Of a DNA stretch of 64,000 nucleotides, positions 54,013-63,210 are shown in pieces (the stretch's first letter is position 1; each line of letters begins with the position of its first letter). Source of the stretch: DATBLE01 sp050258035. Lineage in GTDB: Bacteria > Actinomycetota > Thermoleophilia > Gaiellales > Gaiellaceae. The notes below the pieces were generated by a model, which searched no databases, was not told where the DNA came from, and saw only the letters and a program-made list of their open reading frames with translations. The DNA lies in assembly GCA_050258035.1 (NCBI GenBank), contig JBLMYA010000022.1, positions 10,889 to 74,888 of the forward strand, read 5' to 3'. The translations under genes were made by a program, and so were the position numbers.

Positions 54013-54770
54013 TCACGGGCGCCCGCGGCCAGCTGGGGACCGCCCTCGCCGAGACCTTCCCGGACGCCCACGCGCTCGGCCGGCTCGAGCTCGACGTCGC
54101 GCGCGAGCTCCCGGAGGGCTACGACCTCGTCCTGCACGCTGCCGCCTGGACGAACGTCGACGGAGCCGAGGCCGACCCGGTCGAGGCGGAGCTCGTGAAC
54201 GTGATCGGCACGAGAAACGTGGTCGCCGGCGGCGCGCCCGTTGTCTACTTCTCCACCGACTACGTCTTCGACGGCACGAAGCGCGAGCCGTACGTGGAGT
54301 CGGACGAGCCGCGTCCGGAGTCGGTCTACGGTCGGACGAAGCTCGCCGGTGAACGCGAGGTCGAGGGCGGGTGGATCGTCCGGACGTCCTGGCTCTTCGG
54401 CTCGACCGGCCACAACTTCGTCCGGACGATGGTGCGGCTCGGCGCCGAGAGGGACGAGGTCGCGGTCGTCGACGACCAGCGTGGCTGCCCCACCTACGTC
54501 GGCCACCTCGCCGCCGTCACGTGCGACCTGCTCGACCTGCCGCAGGGCCTGTACCACGTCGCCGCCGACGGCGACTGCACCTGGGCCGACTTCGCGGAGG
54601 CGATCTTCGAGGAGGCAGGCGTGGACTGCCGCGTCCGCCGGATCACGACCGCGGACCTCGGCGCGCCTGCGCCGCGGCCGGCGTACTCGGTGCTGCGGTC
54701 CGAACGGGGAGCCCCGGCGCTTCCGCACTGGCGGGACGGTCTCCGCGACTGCCTGAGGCGAATGGCTTAG
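54009..54770 (+). CDS. rmlD: dTDP-4-dehydrorhamnose reductase (RmlD) without a conventional start codon
   Basis: The protein continues upstream of the first ATG/GTG/TTG: RVLITGARGQLGTALAET is readable in frame from about 54003. The Rossmann motif is therefore intact, but no standard start lies before it back to at least 53922. CTG 54009, overlapping the rmlC stop by 4 bp, is the most economical start (about 253 aa). The next conventional start (GTG 54195) would delete the NAD(P)H site. Downstream are AAWTNVDGAEADPV, YFSTDYVFDGTKREPYVE and the catalytic YGRTKLAGEREV, standard for RmlD. Confidence 0.8.
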   Translation: MITGARGQLGTALAETFPDAHALGRLELDVARELPEGYDLVLHAAAWTNVDGAEADPVEAELVNVIGTRNVVAGGAPVVYFSTDYVFDGTKREPYVESDEPRPESVYGRTKLAGEREVEGGWIVRTSWLFGSTGHNFVRTMVRLGAERDEVAVVDDQRGCPTYVGHLAAVTCDLLDLPQGLYHVAADGDCTWADFAEAIFEEAGVDCRVRRITTADLGAPAPRPAYSVLRSERGAPALPHWRDGLRDCLRRMA

Positions 54771-54780
54771 CCTCCACCGC

Positions 54781-57780
54781 GTGACTGTCTGCACGAGCTG
54801 TGGACGGGAAGTCGAGGCGTTCGCCTTCTGTCCGCACTGCGGAGCCTCGCTCGCGGAGGCGCCGACCGCGCGGGAGCAGCGGAAGGTCGTCTCCGTGCTC
54901 TTCTGCGACGTCACCGGGTCGACCGAGCTCGGGGAGACGCTCGACCCGGAGGCCTTGCGGTCGCTGCTCGCGCGCTACTTCGAGCGGATGAAGGCGATCG
55001 TCGAGCGGCACGGCGGCTCGGTCGAGAAGTTCATCGGCGACGCGGTGATGGCCGTCTTCGGTGTCCCGGCGGTACACGAGGACGACGCGCTGCGGGCCCT
55101 GCGGGCGGCCGTCGAGATGCGGGACGCCTTCCCGGAGCTCGGGGTGCAGGGCCGGATCGGGGTGACGACCGGGGAGGTGGTCACCGGGACGGAGGAGCGG
55201 CTCGCGACCGGAGACGCCCTCAACGTCGCCGCGCGGTTGCAGCAGACGGCGCAGCCGGGCGAGATCCTCGTCGGGGAGGAGACGTACCGGCTCACGCGCG
55301 ACGCCGCCGAGGTGGAGGCCGTCGCGCCCCTCAGCCTCAAGGGCAAGGCCGACCCGGTGTCCGCATACCGGCTGGTCTCCGTGCACGGTGAGGAGGGATT
55401 CATCCGTCGGCAGGACGCGCCCATGGTCGGCCGCGAGCGCGAGCAGCGCCTGCTCGCAGACGCCTGGGACCGCGTCGTCTCCGAGCGCTCGTGTCACCTC
55501 TTCACGCTGCTGGGCGCTGCAGGTGTCGGGAAGTCGCGCCTCGCAGCCGAGTTCCTCGGCTCGGTTGGCGACGCCCTGGTCGTGCGCGGCCGGTGCCTGC
55601 CCTACGGGGAAGGCATCACCTACTGGCCGGTGGTCGAGGTGGTCAAGCAACTCCCCGAAGCCGAGCTCGAGCCGGCTGCCGCGAACGCGATCGGCGCGGT
55701 CGCGGGGGACGCGAACGTCGTCACGTCCAGTGAGGAGATCGCCTGGGCGTTCCGCAAGCTGCTCGAGGCGGTTGCGGCCGACACGCCGCTCGTCTGCGTG
55801 TTCGACGACGTCCATTGGGGCGAGGAGACGTTCCTCGACCTCGTCGAGCACGTCGCCGACCTCTCCCGGGACGCGCCGATCCTGCTCCTGTGCATGGCCC
55901 GCCCGGATCTCCTCGACCGGCGGCCCGGGTGGGCGGGTGGGAAGGTGAACGCCACCAACGTCCTGCTCGAGCCGCTCGGGCCGGAAGAGACCGAGCGCCT
56001 GATCGAGGGCCTTGCGCACGTCGACGAGGGGCTCCGGGTGCGGATCCGGGAGGCGGCGGAGGGCAACCCGCTCTTCGTCGAGGAGATGGTCGCGATGGTG
56101 GAGGAGTCCGGCGACGCGGACGTGGCGATCCCGCCGACGATCCACGCGCTCCTCGCCGCTCGGCTCGACCAGCTGGACTCCTCCGAGCGCGGCGTTCTGG
56201 AGCGCGGCTCGGTCGAGGGGCGCGTGTTCCACCGGGGGGCAGTGCAGGCGCTCGCACCCGACGAGCTGCAGGTCGGCGCACGGCTGACGTCCCTCGTCCG
56301 GAAGGAGCTCGTCAGGCCCGACAAGGCGCAGCTGCCCGGCGAGGACGCGTTCCGCTTCCGCCACCTGCTCATCCGGGACGCGGCCTACGACGCGCTGCCG
56401 AAGACGGTACGCGCGGAGCTGCACGAGCGCTTCGCCGCGTGGCTGGAGCAACACGGCTCCGGGCTCGTCGAGCTGGAGGAGATCCTCGGCTACCACCTCG
56501 AGCAGGCTCACCGCTACGAAGCGGAGCTCGGACGGCCCGATCGAGCTCTGGCCGATCGAGCTGCAGCGCGCCTCGCCGCCGCCGGCCGGCGGGCGCTCCT
56601 CCGGGGCGACGTCGGCGCAGCGGTCACTCTGCTGGAGCGGGCCCTCGACCTGCAGCTCGAAGCGGAGCGTGACGTCGCGCTCGAGGCGGAGCTGGCAGAT
56701 GCGCTGATATGGGCCGGCAGGCCTGGCGACGCCGCAGCCGTGCTGACCGCGTCGGAGGCTCGGGCTTCGTCCGGCGGCAACCGTTCGTCCGTGCTGCTGG
56801 CACGGCTTCTGCGGGTCCGCGTCTCGTTCTTCACCCACCCGGAGGGGAAGGCCGACGAGCTCATGGCCCTCGCGAAGGAGGCGATTCCGCTCTTCGAGGA
56901 GGCAGGCGACGAGGTCGGTCTCATGCACGCCTGGTTTGCCATCGCGGTGGCGGAACACATGCATTGCCGCTTCCGGCCACGAAATCGCGCGCACGAGGAG
57001 GCCGTCAACCATGCGCGGCGGGCGGGCGACGAGCGTTTCGCGCAGTTCATGACCAATCTTCAGGGAACGGGGTATCTGTACGGCCCGTTCCCGGTGGAGG
57101 AGGGGCTGCGCTGGTTCGATGCGCATGAGGCGCGCTTGTCGCCGATGCCGACACTCCTCTCGCAGCACGGGATGCTGCTCGCGTTCGCGGGCCGTCTCGA
57201 GGACGCGCGGGAGTTCGTGCGTGCTGCGGAGGCCCGCACCCGTGAGCTCGGCCAGCGCATGATGGAAGGACACATGGGCGAGGCATGGTGGTACGTCGAG
57301 ATGCACGGGGGCGATCCCGAAGCGGCAGAGCGTGCACTCCGGGTGTCCTGTGCGCTGTTTGAGGAGGTCGGCGAGCGAGGTTGGCTCTCGACCCAGGCTG
57401 CCGAGCTCGGCCACACGCTCTGCACGCTCGGTCGCCACGAGGAGGCGGAGAAGTGGGCAGCCCGCAGCCGAGATCTCGGCGCGAGCGACGACGTCATCAC
57501 CCAGATGCTCTGGCGCCAGGTAATGGCGAAGATCCTGGCGCAGCGGGGAGCGCTCGACGAGGCCGAGCAGTTCGCCCGAACTGCGGTTGCCCTGGGGGCA
57601 GAGACCGACATGCTGGTGAGCCGCGGCGAGTCACACCTCGATCTGGCAGTGGTGCTCGAGGCCGCGGGTCGGCCCGACGAGGCCGCGGCCGAGATCAGAG
57701 CCGCCCTCGATCTCTTCGAGCGGAAGGGCGACGTGCCCATGGCCGGTCAAGCGCGGGCGCGGCTGGAGCGCCTTCTCTAG
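54781..57780 (+). CDS. Class III adenylate cyclase fused to AAA ATPase and TPR-like repeats
   Basis: This 999-aa protein starts with a four-Cys zinc ribbon (CTSC, CPHC, residues 4-20). A class III nucleotide cyclase follows at about 35-195 with metal Asp residues in LFCDVTGSTELG (D43) and KFIGDAVMAVFG (D87), and ATGDALNVAARLQ at the purine side. A STAND/AAA ATPase has its P-loop GAAGVGKSRLAAEF at about 245 and Walker B LVCVFDDVHWGEE. The C-terminal 450 residues are TPR/LuxR-sensor-like helical repeats. It would make cAMP under control of the ATPase and repeats. It is inserted between rmlD and rmlB. GTG 54781 has TAGCCT seven bases upstream. Confidence 0.9.
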   Translation: MTVCTSCGREVEAFAFCPHCGASLAEAPTAREQRKVVSVLFCDVTGSTELGETLDPEALRSLLARYFERMKAIVERHGGSVEKFIGDAVMAVFGVPAVHEDDALRALRAAVEMRDAFPELGVQGRIGVTTGEVVTGTEERLATGDALNVAARLQQTAQPGEILVGEETYRLTRDAAEVEAVAPLSLKGKADPVSAYRLVSVHGEEGFIRRQDAPMVGREREQRLLADAWDRVVSERSCHLFTLLGAAGVGKSRLAAEFLGSVGDALVVRGRCLPYGEGITYWPVVEVVKQLPEAELEPAAANAIGAVAGDANVVTSSEEIAWAFRKLLEAVAADTPLVCVFDDVHWGEETFLDLVEHVADLSRDAPILLLCMARPDLLDRRPGWAGGKVNATNVLLEPLGPEETERLIEGLAHVDEGLRVRIREAAEGNPLFVEEMVAMVEESGDADVAIPPTIHALLAARLDQLDSSERGVLERGSVEGRVFHRGAVQALAPDELQVGARLTSLVRKELVRPDKAQLPGEDAFRFRHLLIRDAAYDALPKTVRAELHERFAAWLEQHGSGLVELEEILGYHLEQAHRYEAELGRPDRALADRAAARLAAAGRRALLRGDVGAAVTLLERALDLQLEAERDVALEAELADALIWAGRPGDAAAVLTASEARASSGGNRSSVLLARLLRVRVSFFTHPEGKADELMALAKEAIPLFEEAGDEVGLMHAWFAIAVAEHMHCRFRPRNRAHEEAVNHARRAGDERFAQFMTNLQGTGYLYGPFPVEEGLRWFDAHEARLSPMPTLLSQHGMLLAFAGRLEDAREFVRAAEARTRELGQRMMEGHMGEAWWYVEMHGGDPEAAERALRVSCALFEEVGERGWLSTQAAELGHTLCTLGRHEEAEKWAARSRDLGASDDVITQMLWRQVMAKILAQRGALDEAEQFARTAVALGAETDMLVSRGESHLDLAVVLEAAGRPDEAAAEIRAALDLFERKGDVPMAGQARARLERLL

Positions 57781-57791
57781 GCTTCCCGGCG

Positions 57792-58778
57792 ATGCGTGTG
57801 CTCGTCACCGGCGGGGCCGGGTTCATCGGCTCCCACTTCGCCAAGCGCCTCGCGGCCGCGGGCGACGAGGTCGTCGTCCTCGACAAGCTGACGTACTCCG
57901 GCAACAAGGCGAATCTCGACGGCGTCGACGTCGAGCTCGTGGTCGGTGACATCTGCGACGCCGACTCCGTGGCCAGGGCGGGGCACGGCTGCGAGGCGGT
58001 GGTCAACTTCGCCGCCGAGACGCACGTCGACCGATCGATTCTCGGTGCGGCGGAGTTCATCGAGACGGACGTCCACGGCACGTACGTGCTCCTCGGCTGG
58101 GCGCGTGACGCCGGCGCCCGGCTCGTCCAGGTGTCGACCGACGAGGTGTACGGCGACATCCCGGAAGGACAGCGCTCGGTCGAGAGCGACCCGCTTCGTC
58201 CGTCGAGCCCGTACTCGGCCTCGAAGGCGGGCGGCGACCTCCAGGTGCTGGCCGCGGTGCGGACCTTCGGCGTCGACGCGTGCATCACGCGCGGCGCGAA
58301 CACGTTCGGACCGAACCAGTACCCGGAGAAGCTGATCCCGCTGTTCGTGACCAACGCGGTCGACGGCCACCCCCTGCCGGTCTACGGCGACGGTCGCCAG
58401 CGGCGAGAGTGGCTGCACGTCGAGGACCACTGCTCGGCGGTCGAGCTCGTGCTCCACGAGGGCCGCACCGGCGAGGTCTACAACGTCGGCGGCGAGGAAC
58501 ACGAGAACCTGGAGATCACCGGGCGGATCATCGAGCTGACCGGTTCGGGCGAGGACCTGGTGCGGCACGTCGAGGACCGGGCCGGCCACGACAGGCGCTA
58601 CGCCCTCGACGACACGAAGCTCCGCGGTCTCGGGTGGGTGCCCCAGCACTCGCTCGGCGAGACGGGGCTGGCCGACACGGTCGCCTGGTACCGGGAGAAC
58701 CGCGCCTGGTGGGAGCCGATCAAGAGCGGCCAGTACTTGCGGTACTACGAAGAGCAGTACGGGGCGCGTCTCCGTTAA
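57792..58778 (+). CDS. rmlB: dTDP-glucose 4,6-dehydratase (RmlB)
   Basis: This 328-aa extended short-chain dehydrogenase has NAD motif VTGGAGFIGSHFAKRL, NFAAETHVDRSI, VSTDEVYGDIPEG and the catalytic YSASKAGGD, with RGANTFGPNQYPEKLIPLF and GDGRQRREWLHVEDHCSA at the substrate side. All identify RmlB, which makes dTDP-4-keto-6-deoxyglucose, the substrate for RmlC and RmlD. The ATG lies 12 bp after the cyclase stop. It completes the four rhamnose genes but is displaced from them by the cyclase gene. Confidence 0.95.
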   Translation: MRVLVTGGAGFIGSHFAKRLAAAGDEVVVLDKLTYSGNKANLDGVDVELVVGDICDADSVARAGHGCEAVVNFAAETHVDRSILGAAEFIETDVHGTYVLLGWARDAGARLVQVSTDEVYGDIPEGQRSVESDPLRPSSPYSASKAGGDLQVLAAVRTFGVDACITRGANTFGPNQYPEKLIPLFVTNAVDGHPLPVYGDGRQRREWLHVEDHCSAVELVLHEGRTGEVYNVGGEEHENLEITGRIIELTGSGEDLVRHVEDRAGHDRRYALDDTKLRGLGWVPQHSLGETGLADTVAWYRENRAWWEPIKSGQYLRYYEEQYGARLR

Positions 58779-58838
58779 ATCCCTGTAAACGGCGGAAAGG
58801 TCAGCTAGCCTGAGGTGCCGGCTGTCGCCGCCGACACC

Positions 58839-60206
58839 ATGCCCAGCCTTCGCCTCGCCCTCGTCGCCGTCCTCGCGGCCGCCCTGCTCGGCCCCGCCGG
58901 AGCGAGCCCGCAGGCGCAGCCGGCCGTGGTCGAGGCGACCACCTTCGTGGTCACCGGCCACGGGTGGGGACACGGCGTCGGGATGGCGCAGTGGGGCGCA
59001 TACGGCTACGCGAAGCACGGCGTCACCTACGACAAGATCCTCGCCCACTACTACCCGGGCACCAAGCTCGTGGCCGCGCCGGTCACGCCGATCAACGTCC
59101 TGCTGGTCGACGGCGCGAGGCGGTTGGTCGTCTCGTCACCCGGCCCCTTCAGGGTGCGTGACGCATCCGGCGTCGTGCACGCACTCGCCGGCGGCGACTA
59201 CCCGCTGACCGCTGCGCTGTCGGTCAAGACCGACCCTGCGAAGCCCGCGCAGGCCTTGCCCGGGCCGCTCACGTTCCTACCCGGCACCAGTCCCCTCTGG
59301 CTCAGGAATCCCTACCGCGGGACCTTCACCGTCTCGGCGAGCGGGAAGAAGCTCACCGTCGTGAACACCGTCGGCATCGAGGCATACACGCGGGGCGTCG
59401 TCTCGAGCGAGATGCCGCACGACTGGCCGCTCGAGGCGGTGAAGGCCCAGGCTGTCGCCGCCCGCTCCTACGCGCTCGCCCACCGTCGAGGCGGCGCGTT
59501 CGACGTCTACAACGACACGCGCGACCAGGTCTACGGCGGGATCACGGCCGAGACGCCCGTGGGGGACCAGGCAGTCGCGGGGACGAAGCGCCAGGTGCTG
59601 CTCTACGACGGCAAGGTGGCGAGCACGTTCTTCTTCTCGAGCTCCGGCGGCCGGACGGCCAACGTGACCGACGTCTTCACGAACGCCAAGCCGGCGCCCT
59701 ACCTGGTCTCCGTACGGGACCCGTGGGACATCTACTCGCCGTACCACAACTGGGGCCCCGTGGCCGTGCCGGCCTCGGCGGCGAGCAAGGCATTGAGACT
59801 CGCGGGCGTGGACGACCTCCGCACGCTGCCCGCTACCGGCCGGGCGAAGTCCGTCGTCGTCACGACGCGGGAGGGCGACGTCACCGTGTCGGCGTCGGAC
59901 GTCCGCCGCGCGCTCGGTTTGCGCTCGACCTGGATGAGCATCGGCGTGCTCTCCCTGTCCCGTCCGGTCGGCGAGATCCCGGCAGGCGGGACGCAGACGA
60001 TCACCGGCCGGGCGACCCAGGTGCAAGGCCCGGTGCTCGAGCAGCGTCCGGCGTCGGGCGGGACCTGGCAGGCCGGCCCCGTTCTCTCCGTCCAGCCGGA
60101 CGGCTTCTTCTCCGTCGCCGTCGCCCCGTCGGCCACGACGCTGTACCGGCTCTCGGCGGGGACGATCAAGAGCGCCGTGCTCCGGGTGGTCGTCTCCGGG
60201 GTATGA
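58839..60206 (+). CDS. Secreted SpoIID/LytB-domain protein
   Basis: This 455-aa protein has a signal peptide (SLRLALVAVLAAALLGPAGA) when started at ATG 58839; GTG 58815 is an upstream alternative. The SpoIID/LytB core appears as TGHGWGHGVGMAQWGAYGYA, VVSSEMPHDWPLEAVKAQAV, AARSYALAHRR and FFFSSSGGRTANV. SpoIID is a lytic transglycosylase acting on denuded glycan. Homologues are widespread in non-sporulating actinobacteria, so this need not mean sporulation. The C-terminal part is Ig-like. It overlaps the subtilisin-like gene by 4 bp. Confidence 0.88.
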   Translation: MPSLRLALVAVLAAALLGPAGASPQAQPAVVEATTFVVTGHGWGHGVGMAQWGAYGYAKHGVTYDKILAHYYPGTKLVAAPVTPINVLLVDGARRLVVSSPGPFRVRDASGVVHALAGGDYPLTAALSVKTDPAKPAQALPGPLTFLPGTSPLWLRNPYRGTFTVSASGKKLTVVNTVGIEAYTRGVVSSEMPHDWPLEAVKAQAVAARSYALAHRRGGAFDVYNDTRDQVYGGITAETPVGDQAVAGTKRQVLLYDGKVASTFFFSSSGGRTANVTDVFTNAKPAPYLVSVRDPWDIYSPYHNWGPVAVPASAASKALRLAGVDDLRTLPATGRAKSVVVTTREGDVTVSASDVRRALGLRSTWMSIGVLSLSRPVGEIPAGGTQTITGRATQVQGPVLEQRPASGGTWQAGPVLSVQPDGFFSVAVAPSATTLYRLSAGTIKSAVLRVVVSGV

Positions 60207-61669
60207 GCCGTCTCGCCCCTGCGCTCGCCGCGCTCGCCATGGCGTTGCCGGCCGTGGCGGCGGGGGGCGCAGGATTCGCTCCGGACGACCCGCTCGCGGC
60301 TCGACAGTGGTACCTCAATGCCATCCACGCGTTCGACTACTGGCCCGTGCAGCCGGTCGACCTGACGCCGGTGCGGGTCGCGGTGATCGACTCGGGGCTC
60401 GACGTCGACCACCCAGAGTTCGCCGGGCGTGTCGTCCTTGCGCAGAGCTTCGTGGGCGGCGACGTCACCGACAAGCAGGGCCACGGTACGTTCGTCGCCG
60501 GCATTATCGGCGCCACGCTCGACAACGGTGTCGGGATTGCGGGGATCGCGTTCCCGGCCCAGCTGCTGATCGCCAAGGTGGTGCGCAGCGACGGGACGAT
60601 CGCACCGGCCGAGGAGGCGAAGGCGATCCGCTGGGCGGTCGACAACGGGGCCCAGGTGATCAACCTCTCCCTCGGCGGGCTGCGTGACCCGCTCGACCCG
60701 AACCAGGACTCGTACTCGCGGGCCGAGCAGAACGCGATCTCCTACGCGTACTCGAAGGGCGCCGTGGTCGTCGCCGCCGTCGGCAACGCCGACGACGCGC
60801 CGCGGATGCCGTGGCACTACGCCAGTTACCCGGCCGCACTCCCCCACGTGATCGGCGTCAGCGCGCTCGCACCCGACGGCTCGGTGCCCACGTTCTCGAT
60901 CCGGGACAAGGTCTACAACGACATCGCTGCCCCGGGGGTCGGCATCGTCTCGACCCTCCCCCGTGCGCTCACCGCGGGCCACCCCGCCTGCGCCGACCAG
61001 GGCTATTCGATCTGCGGGCCGTCCGAGTTCCGGCCCGCGGACGGGACGTCCTATGCCGCCGCCCAGGTGACGGCGGCGGCGGCGCTGCTGATCGCCGCCA
61101 GGCCGTCGCTCTCGCCCGACCAGGTGATGTCGCTGCTCGAGCGCTCGGCCACGGACGCCAACGCCGCGACCGGCTGCCTGCGCTGCCCGCTCGGGCGCGA
61201 CTGGTACAGCGGCTGGGGGGAGCTGAACGTCACCGCAGCGCTGAAGGCGCTCACGGGTCCGATCCCGTCGCGCGACCGGTACGAGGGGAACGACGAGGCC
61301 GGCAACCAGGCGTACACGCTGTACGGCCGCTCGATCGACATCAAGGCAACGCTCGACTACTGGGACGACAACATCGACGTGTACCGCGTGCGCCTCCGGC
61401 AGGGGCAGACCGTCTCCGTCTCTCTGCGAGGGCCCGTCGGCACGGACACCAACCTGATCCTCTGGCGCCCGGGAACCCAGATGGTCGAGGCGCCGTCGAT
61501 CGGTCAGCAGGCGGCGCTCCAGGCGTGGCGCGTGACGCAGTCGGCCCACGCCGGGCCGAACGAGCACTTCCTCCACCGGGCGCGCGCGTCGGGCTGGTAC
61601 TACGTCGAGGTCAAGCTGACGACGCAGGGTGCCGGCGCGTACCGGCTGCGCATCTCGAAGAGCAGGTGA
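60203..61669 (+). CDS. Secreted subtilisin-like serine protease (S8)
   Basis: This 488-aa protein has a signal peptide (LAPALAALAMALPAVAAGGA) and the S8 triad in order: Asp in VAVIDSGLDVDHPEF, His in KQGHGTFVAGIIGATLDNG, and Ser in DGTSYAAAQVTAAAALLIAA, with oxyanion Asn in VVAAVGNADDA. Four Cys in the second half (PACADQGYSICG, CLRCPL) could form disulfides. After the protease a domain resembling the PPC/C-terminal beta-sandwich follows (NIDVYRVRLRQGQTVSVSL). ATG 60203 is nested in the SpoIID gene stop, so the two secreted enzymes are coexpressed. Confidence 0.92.
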   Translation: MSRLAPALAALAMALPAVAAGGAGFAPDDPLAARQWYLNAIHAFDYWPVQPVDLTPVRVAVIDSGLDVDHPEFAGRVVLAQSFVGGDVTDKQGHGTFVAGIIGATLDNGVGIAGIAFPAQLLIAKVVRSDGTIAPAEEAKAIRWAVDNGAQVINLSLGGLRDPLDPNQDSYSRAEQNAISYAYSKGAVVVAAVGNADDAPRMPWHYASYPAALPHVIGVSALAPDGSVPTFSIRDKVYNDIAAPGVGIVSTLPRALTAGHPACADQGYSICGPSEFRPADGTSYAAAQVTAAAALLIAARPSLSPDQVMSLLERSATDANAATGCLRCPLGRDWYSGWGELNVTAALKALTGPIPSRDRYEGNDEAGNQAYTLYGRSIDIKATLDYWDDNIDVYRVRLRQGQTVSVSLRGPVGTDTNLILWRPGTQMVEAPSIGQQAALQAWRVTQSAHAGPNEHFLHRARASGWYYVEVKLTTQGAGAYRLRISKSR

Positions 61670-62547
61670 TCCGGCTCGGCGTTCAGCTGCCCGAGGTCGA
61701 ATACGTCGCCCGTTGGCCGGAGTACGCGGCGATGGCGCGTGCGGCGGAGGAGAGCGGCTTCGACTCGATCTGGCTCGGCGACCACCTCCTTTACCGGGAC
61801 GACGGCCGGCCCGAGCGCGGGCCCTGGGAGGCGTGGACGCTGCTCGCCGCGCTCGCAGCCGTCACCGAGCGTGTGCTGCTCGGCCCCCTCGTTGCCTGCG
61901 CGAGCTTCCATCCACCGGGCCTCCTGGCCAAGATGGCCGCGACGATCGCCGAGGTGAGCGGCGGCCGCTTCGTCCTCGGCCTCGGCGCCGGCTGGAACGA
62001 GACCGAGTACCGGGCCTTCGGCCTCCCGTACGACCATCGTGTCTCCCGCTTCGAGGAGTCGTTCGAGATCGTCTGCCGGTTGCTCGCAGGCGAGCGCGTG
62101 ACGCTGTCGGGCAGGTTCTGGCAGGCGGAGGAAGCGGTGCTCCTCCCCCGGCCGCGGGGCCGCGTTCCGCTGATGGTCGGCTCGAACGGCGACCGGATGC
62201 TCGCCGCGACCCTCCCGCGCGTCGACCGCTGGAACACCTGGTACGCGGGCTACGGGAACACGGCGGAGGGGTTCGGCGAGCTCAACGGACGGATCAGCGC
62301 GGCGGCCGAGCGTGCCGGCCGCGATCCCGCCGACGTCGAGCGGAGCGCCTGCGTCCTGGTCGAGCTCGACCCCGGGGCGGTGCGGCGCCCGCACGCCGAC
62401 GAGGGAATGGAGCCGGTCACTCCCGAGGGGCTCGGCGCGCATCTGCGCGCGCTGGCCGAGGCAGGTGCGGACGAGGCGATCCTGATCCTTCGCCCGATCA
62501 CCGAAGAGACGATCAGGACGCTGGGCCGCTTCTCGAACGGTTCTTGA
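61666..62547 (+). CDS. LLM-class (luciferase-like) flavin/F420-dependent oxidoreductase
   Basis: This 293-aa TIM-barrel enzyme opens IRLGVQLPEVEYVARWPEYA, then AAEESGFDSIWLGDHLLYRD, with the segment VLGLGAGWNETEYRAFGLPY and VPLMVGSNGDRMLAATLP. These match the bacterial luciferase-like monooxygenase family, many of whose actinobacterial members use coenzyme F420. The cofactor and substrate cannot be read from the sequence. The GTG overlaps the protease stop by 4 bp, so it is part of the same run although functionally unrelated. Confidence 0.9.
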   Translation: MIRLGVQLPEVEYVARWPEYAAMARAAEESGFDSIWLGDHLLYRDDGRPERGPWEAWTLLAALAAVTERVLLGPLVACASFHPPGLLAKMAATIAEVSGGRFVLGLGAGWNETEYRAFGLPYDHRVSRFEESFEIVCRLLAGERVTLSGRFWQAEEAVLLPRPRGRVPLMVGSNGDRMLAATLPRVDRWNTWYAGYGNTAEGFGELNGRISAAAERAGRDPADVERSACVLVELDPGAVRRPHADEGMEPVTPEGLGAHLRALAEAGADEAILILRPITEETIRTLGRFSNGS

Positions 62548-62548
62548 C

Positions 62549-62561
62549 GGTACCTGGCACC
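62549..62561. repeat. Short palindromic repeat GGTACCTGGCACC
   Basis: This imperfect 6+1+6 palindrome (one mismatched pair) begins two bases after the LLM gene stop, in the 33-bp gap to the convergent cupin gene. It resembles the GGGTGCCGGCACCC palindrome at 43659-43672. Confidence 0.5.
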
Positions 62562-62580
62562 CGTGAAGGCGCCGGCGCTT

Positions 62581-63210
62581 CTAGCCCAAGAGCTCGGCGA
62601 AGCGCGGGTCGTCGCGGATCGAGGCGAAATCGGAGTCCTCGGGCAGGTGGGCAGCGAGAGCCGGGTCGCTGCCGATCGCCGCTCGCAGGTGCTCGAGCGC
62701 CGCATCGGTCTCACCGAGCAGGGCCTCGGCGCACGCCAGGTTGTAGTAGAGGGTGGCCCGGTCCTCGTAGCGCCCGAGCGCGTCGACCAGAAGCCGCTTG
62801 GCCTCCTCCGGCTTACCGGCATCGAGGAGGGCGAAGACGTCACGATTCGTCTCCCACGGCTGGGGGACGAAGGCCTCGCCGGCTTTCGCCCCTGCAGTGA
62901 GGACGGTCGTGCCGGGCTCGCGGGCGACCGCACTTCGCTTCGCCGACGGGTCGCGGACGAAGACGATCGTGCCGGTCGGACCGTCGACCTCGTCTCCCGC
63001 GACCGTGAACGCCGCGTGCCCGGCGACGACGACGTAGAGCTCCTCGTGGCCGGTCGGCGCCTCGTCGTGCTCCGGGATGACGACGTCTCCGGCGTCCCGG
63101 CCGGTCCAGGCGTTGACCCCGAACGCGCGGACGCCGAGGGCAAGGCGGATCGGCGCCCAGCCGTCCTCCCGCCACAGGTCTTCGAGGCGTGCCGTCTCGT
63201 AGCCGCTCAC
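62581..63210 (-). CDS. Cupin-like protein with C-terminal TPR-type helices
   Basis: This 209-aa protein has an N-terminal cupin-like barrel (RAFGVNAWTGRDAGDVVIPE, HEELYVVVAGHAAFTVAG, VFVRDPSAKRSAVA). Helical repeats follow (ALLDAGKPEEAKRLLVDALG, YYNLACAEALLGETDAALEH) with a closing DFASIRDDPRFAELLG, typical of small TPR tails. The function is unknown; the HEELYVVVAG motif may hold a metal. The GTG is nested in the acyltransferase stop, so it belongs to the minus-strand operon entering from the right edge. Confidence 0.75.
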   Translation of the reverse strand: MSGYETARLEDLWREDGWAPIRLALGVRAFGVNAWTGRDAGDVVIPEHDEAPTGHEELYVVVAGHAAFTVAGDEVDGPTGTIVFVRDPSAKRSAVAREPGTTVLTAGAKAGEAFVPQPWETNRDVFALLDAGKPEEAKRLLVDALGRYEDRATLYYNLACAEALLGETDAALEHLRAAIGSDPALAAHLPEDSDFASIRDDPRFAELLG

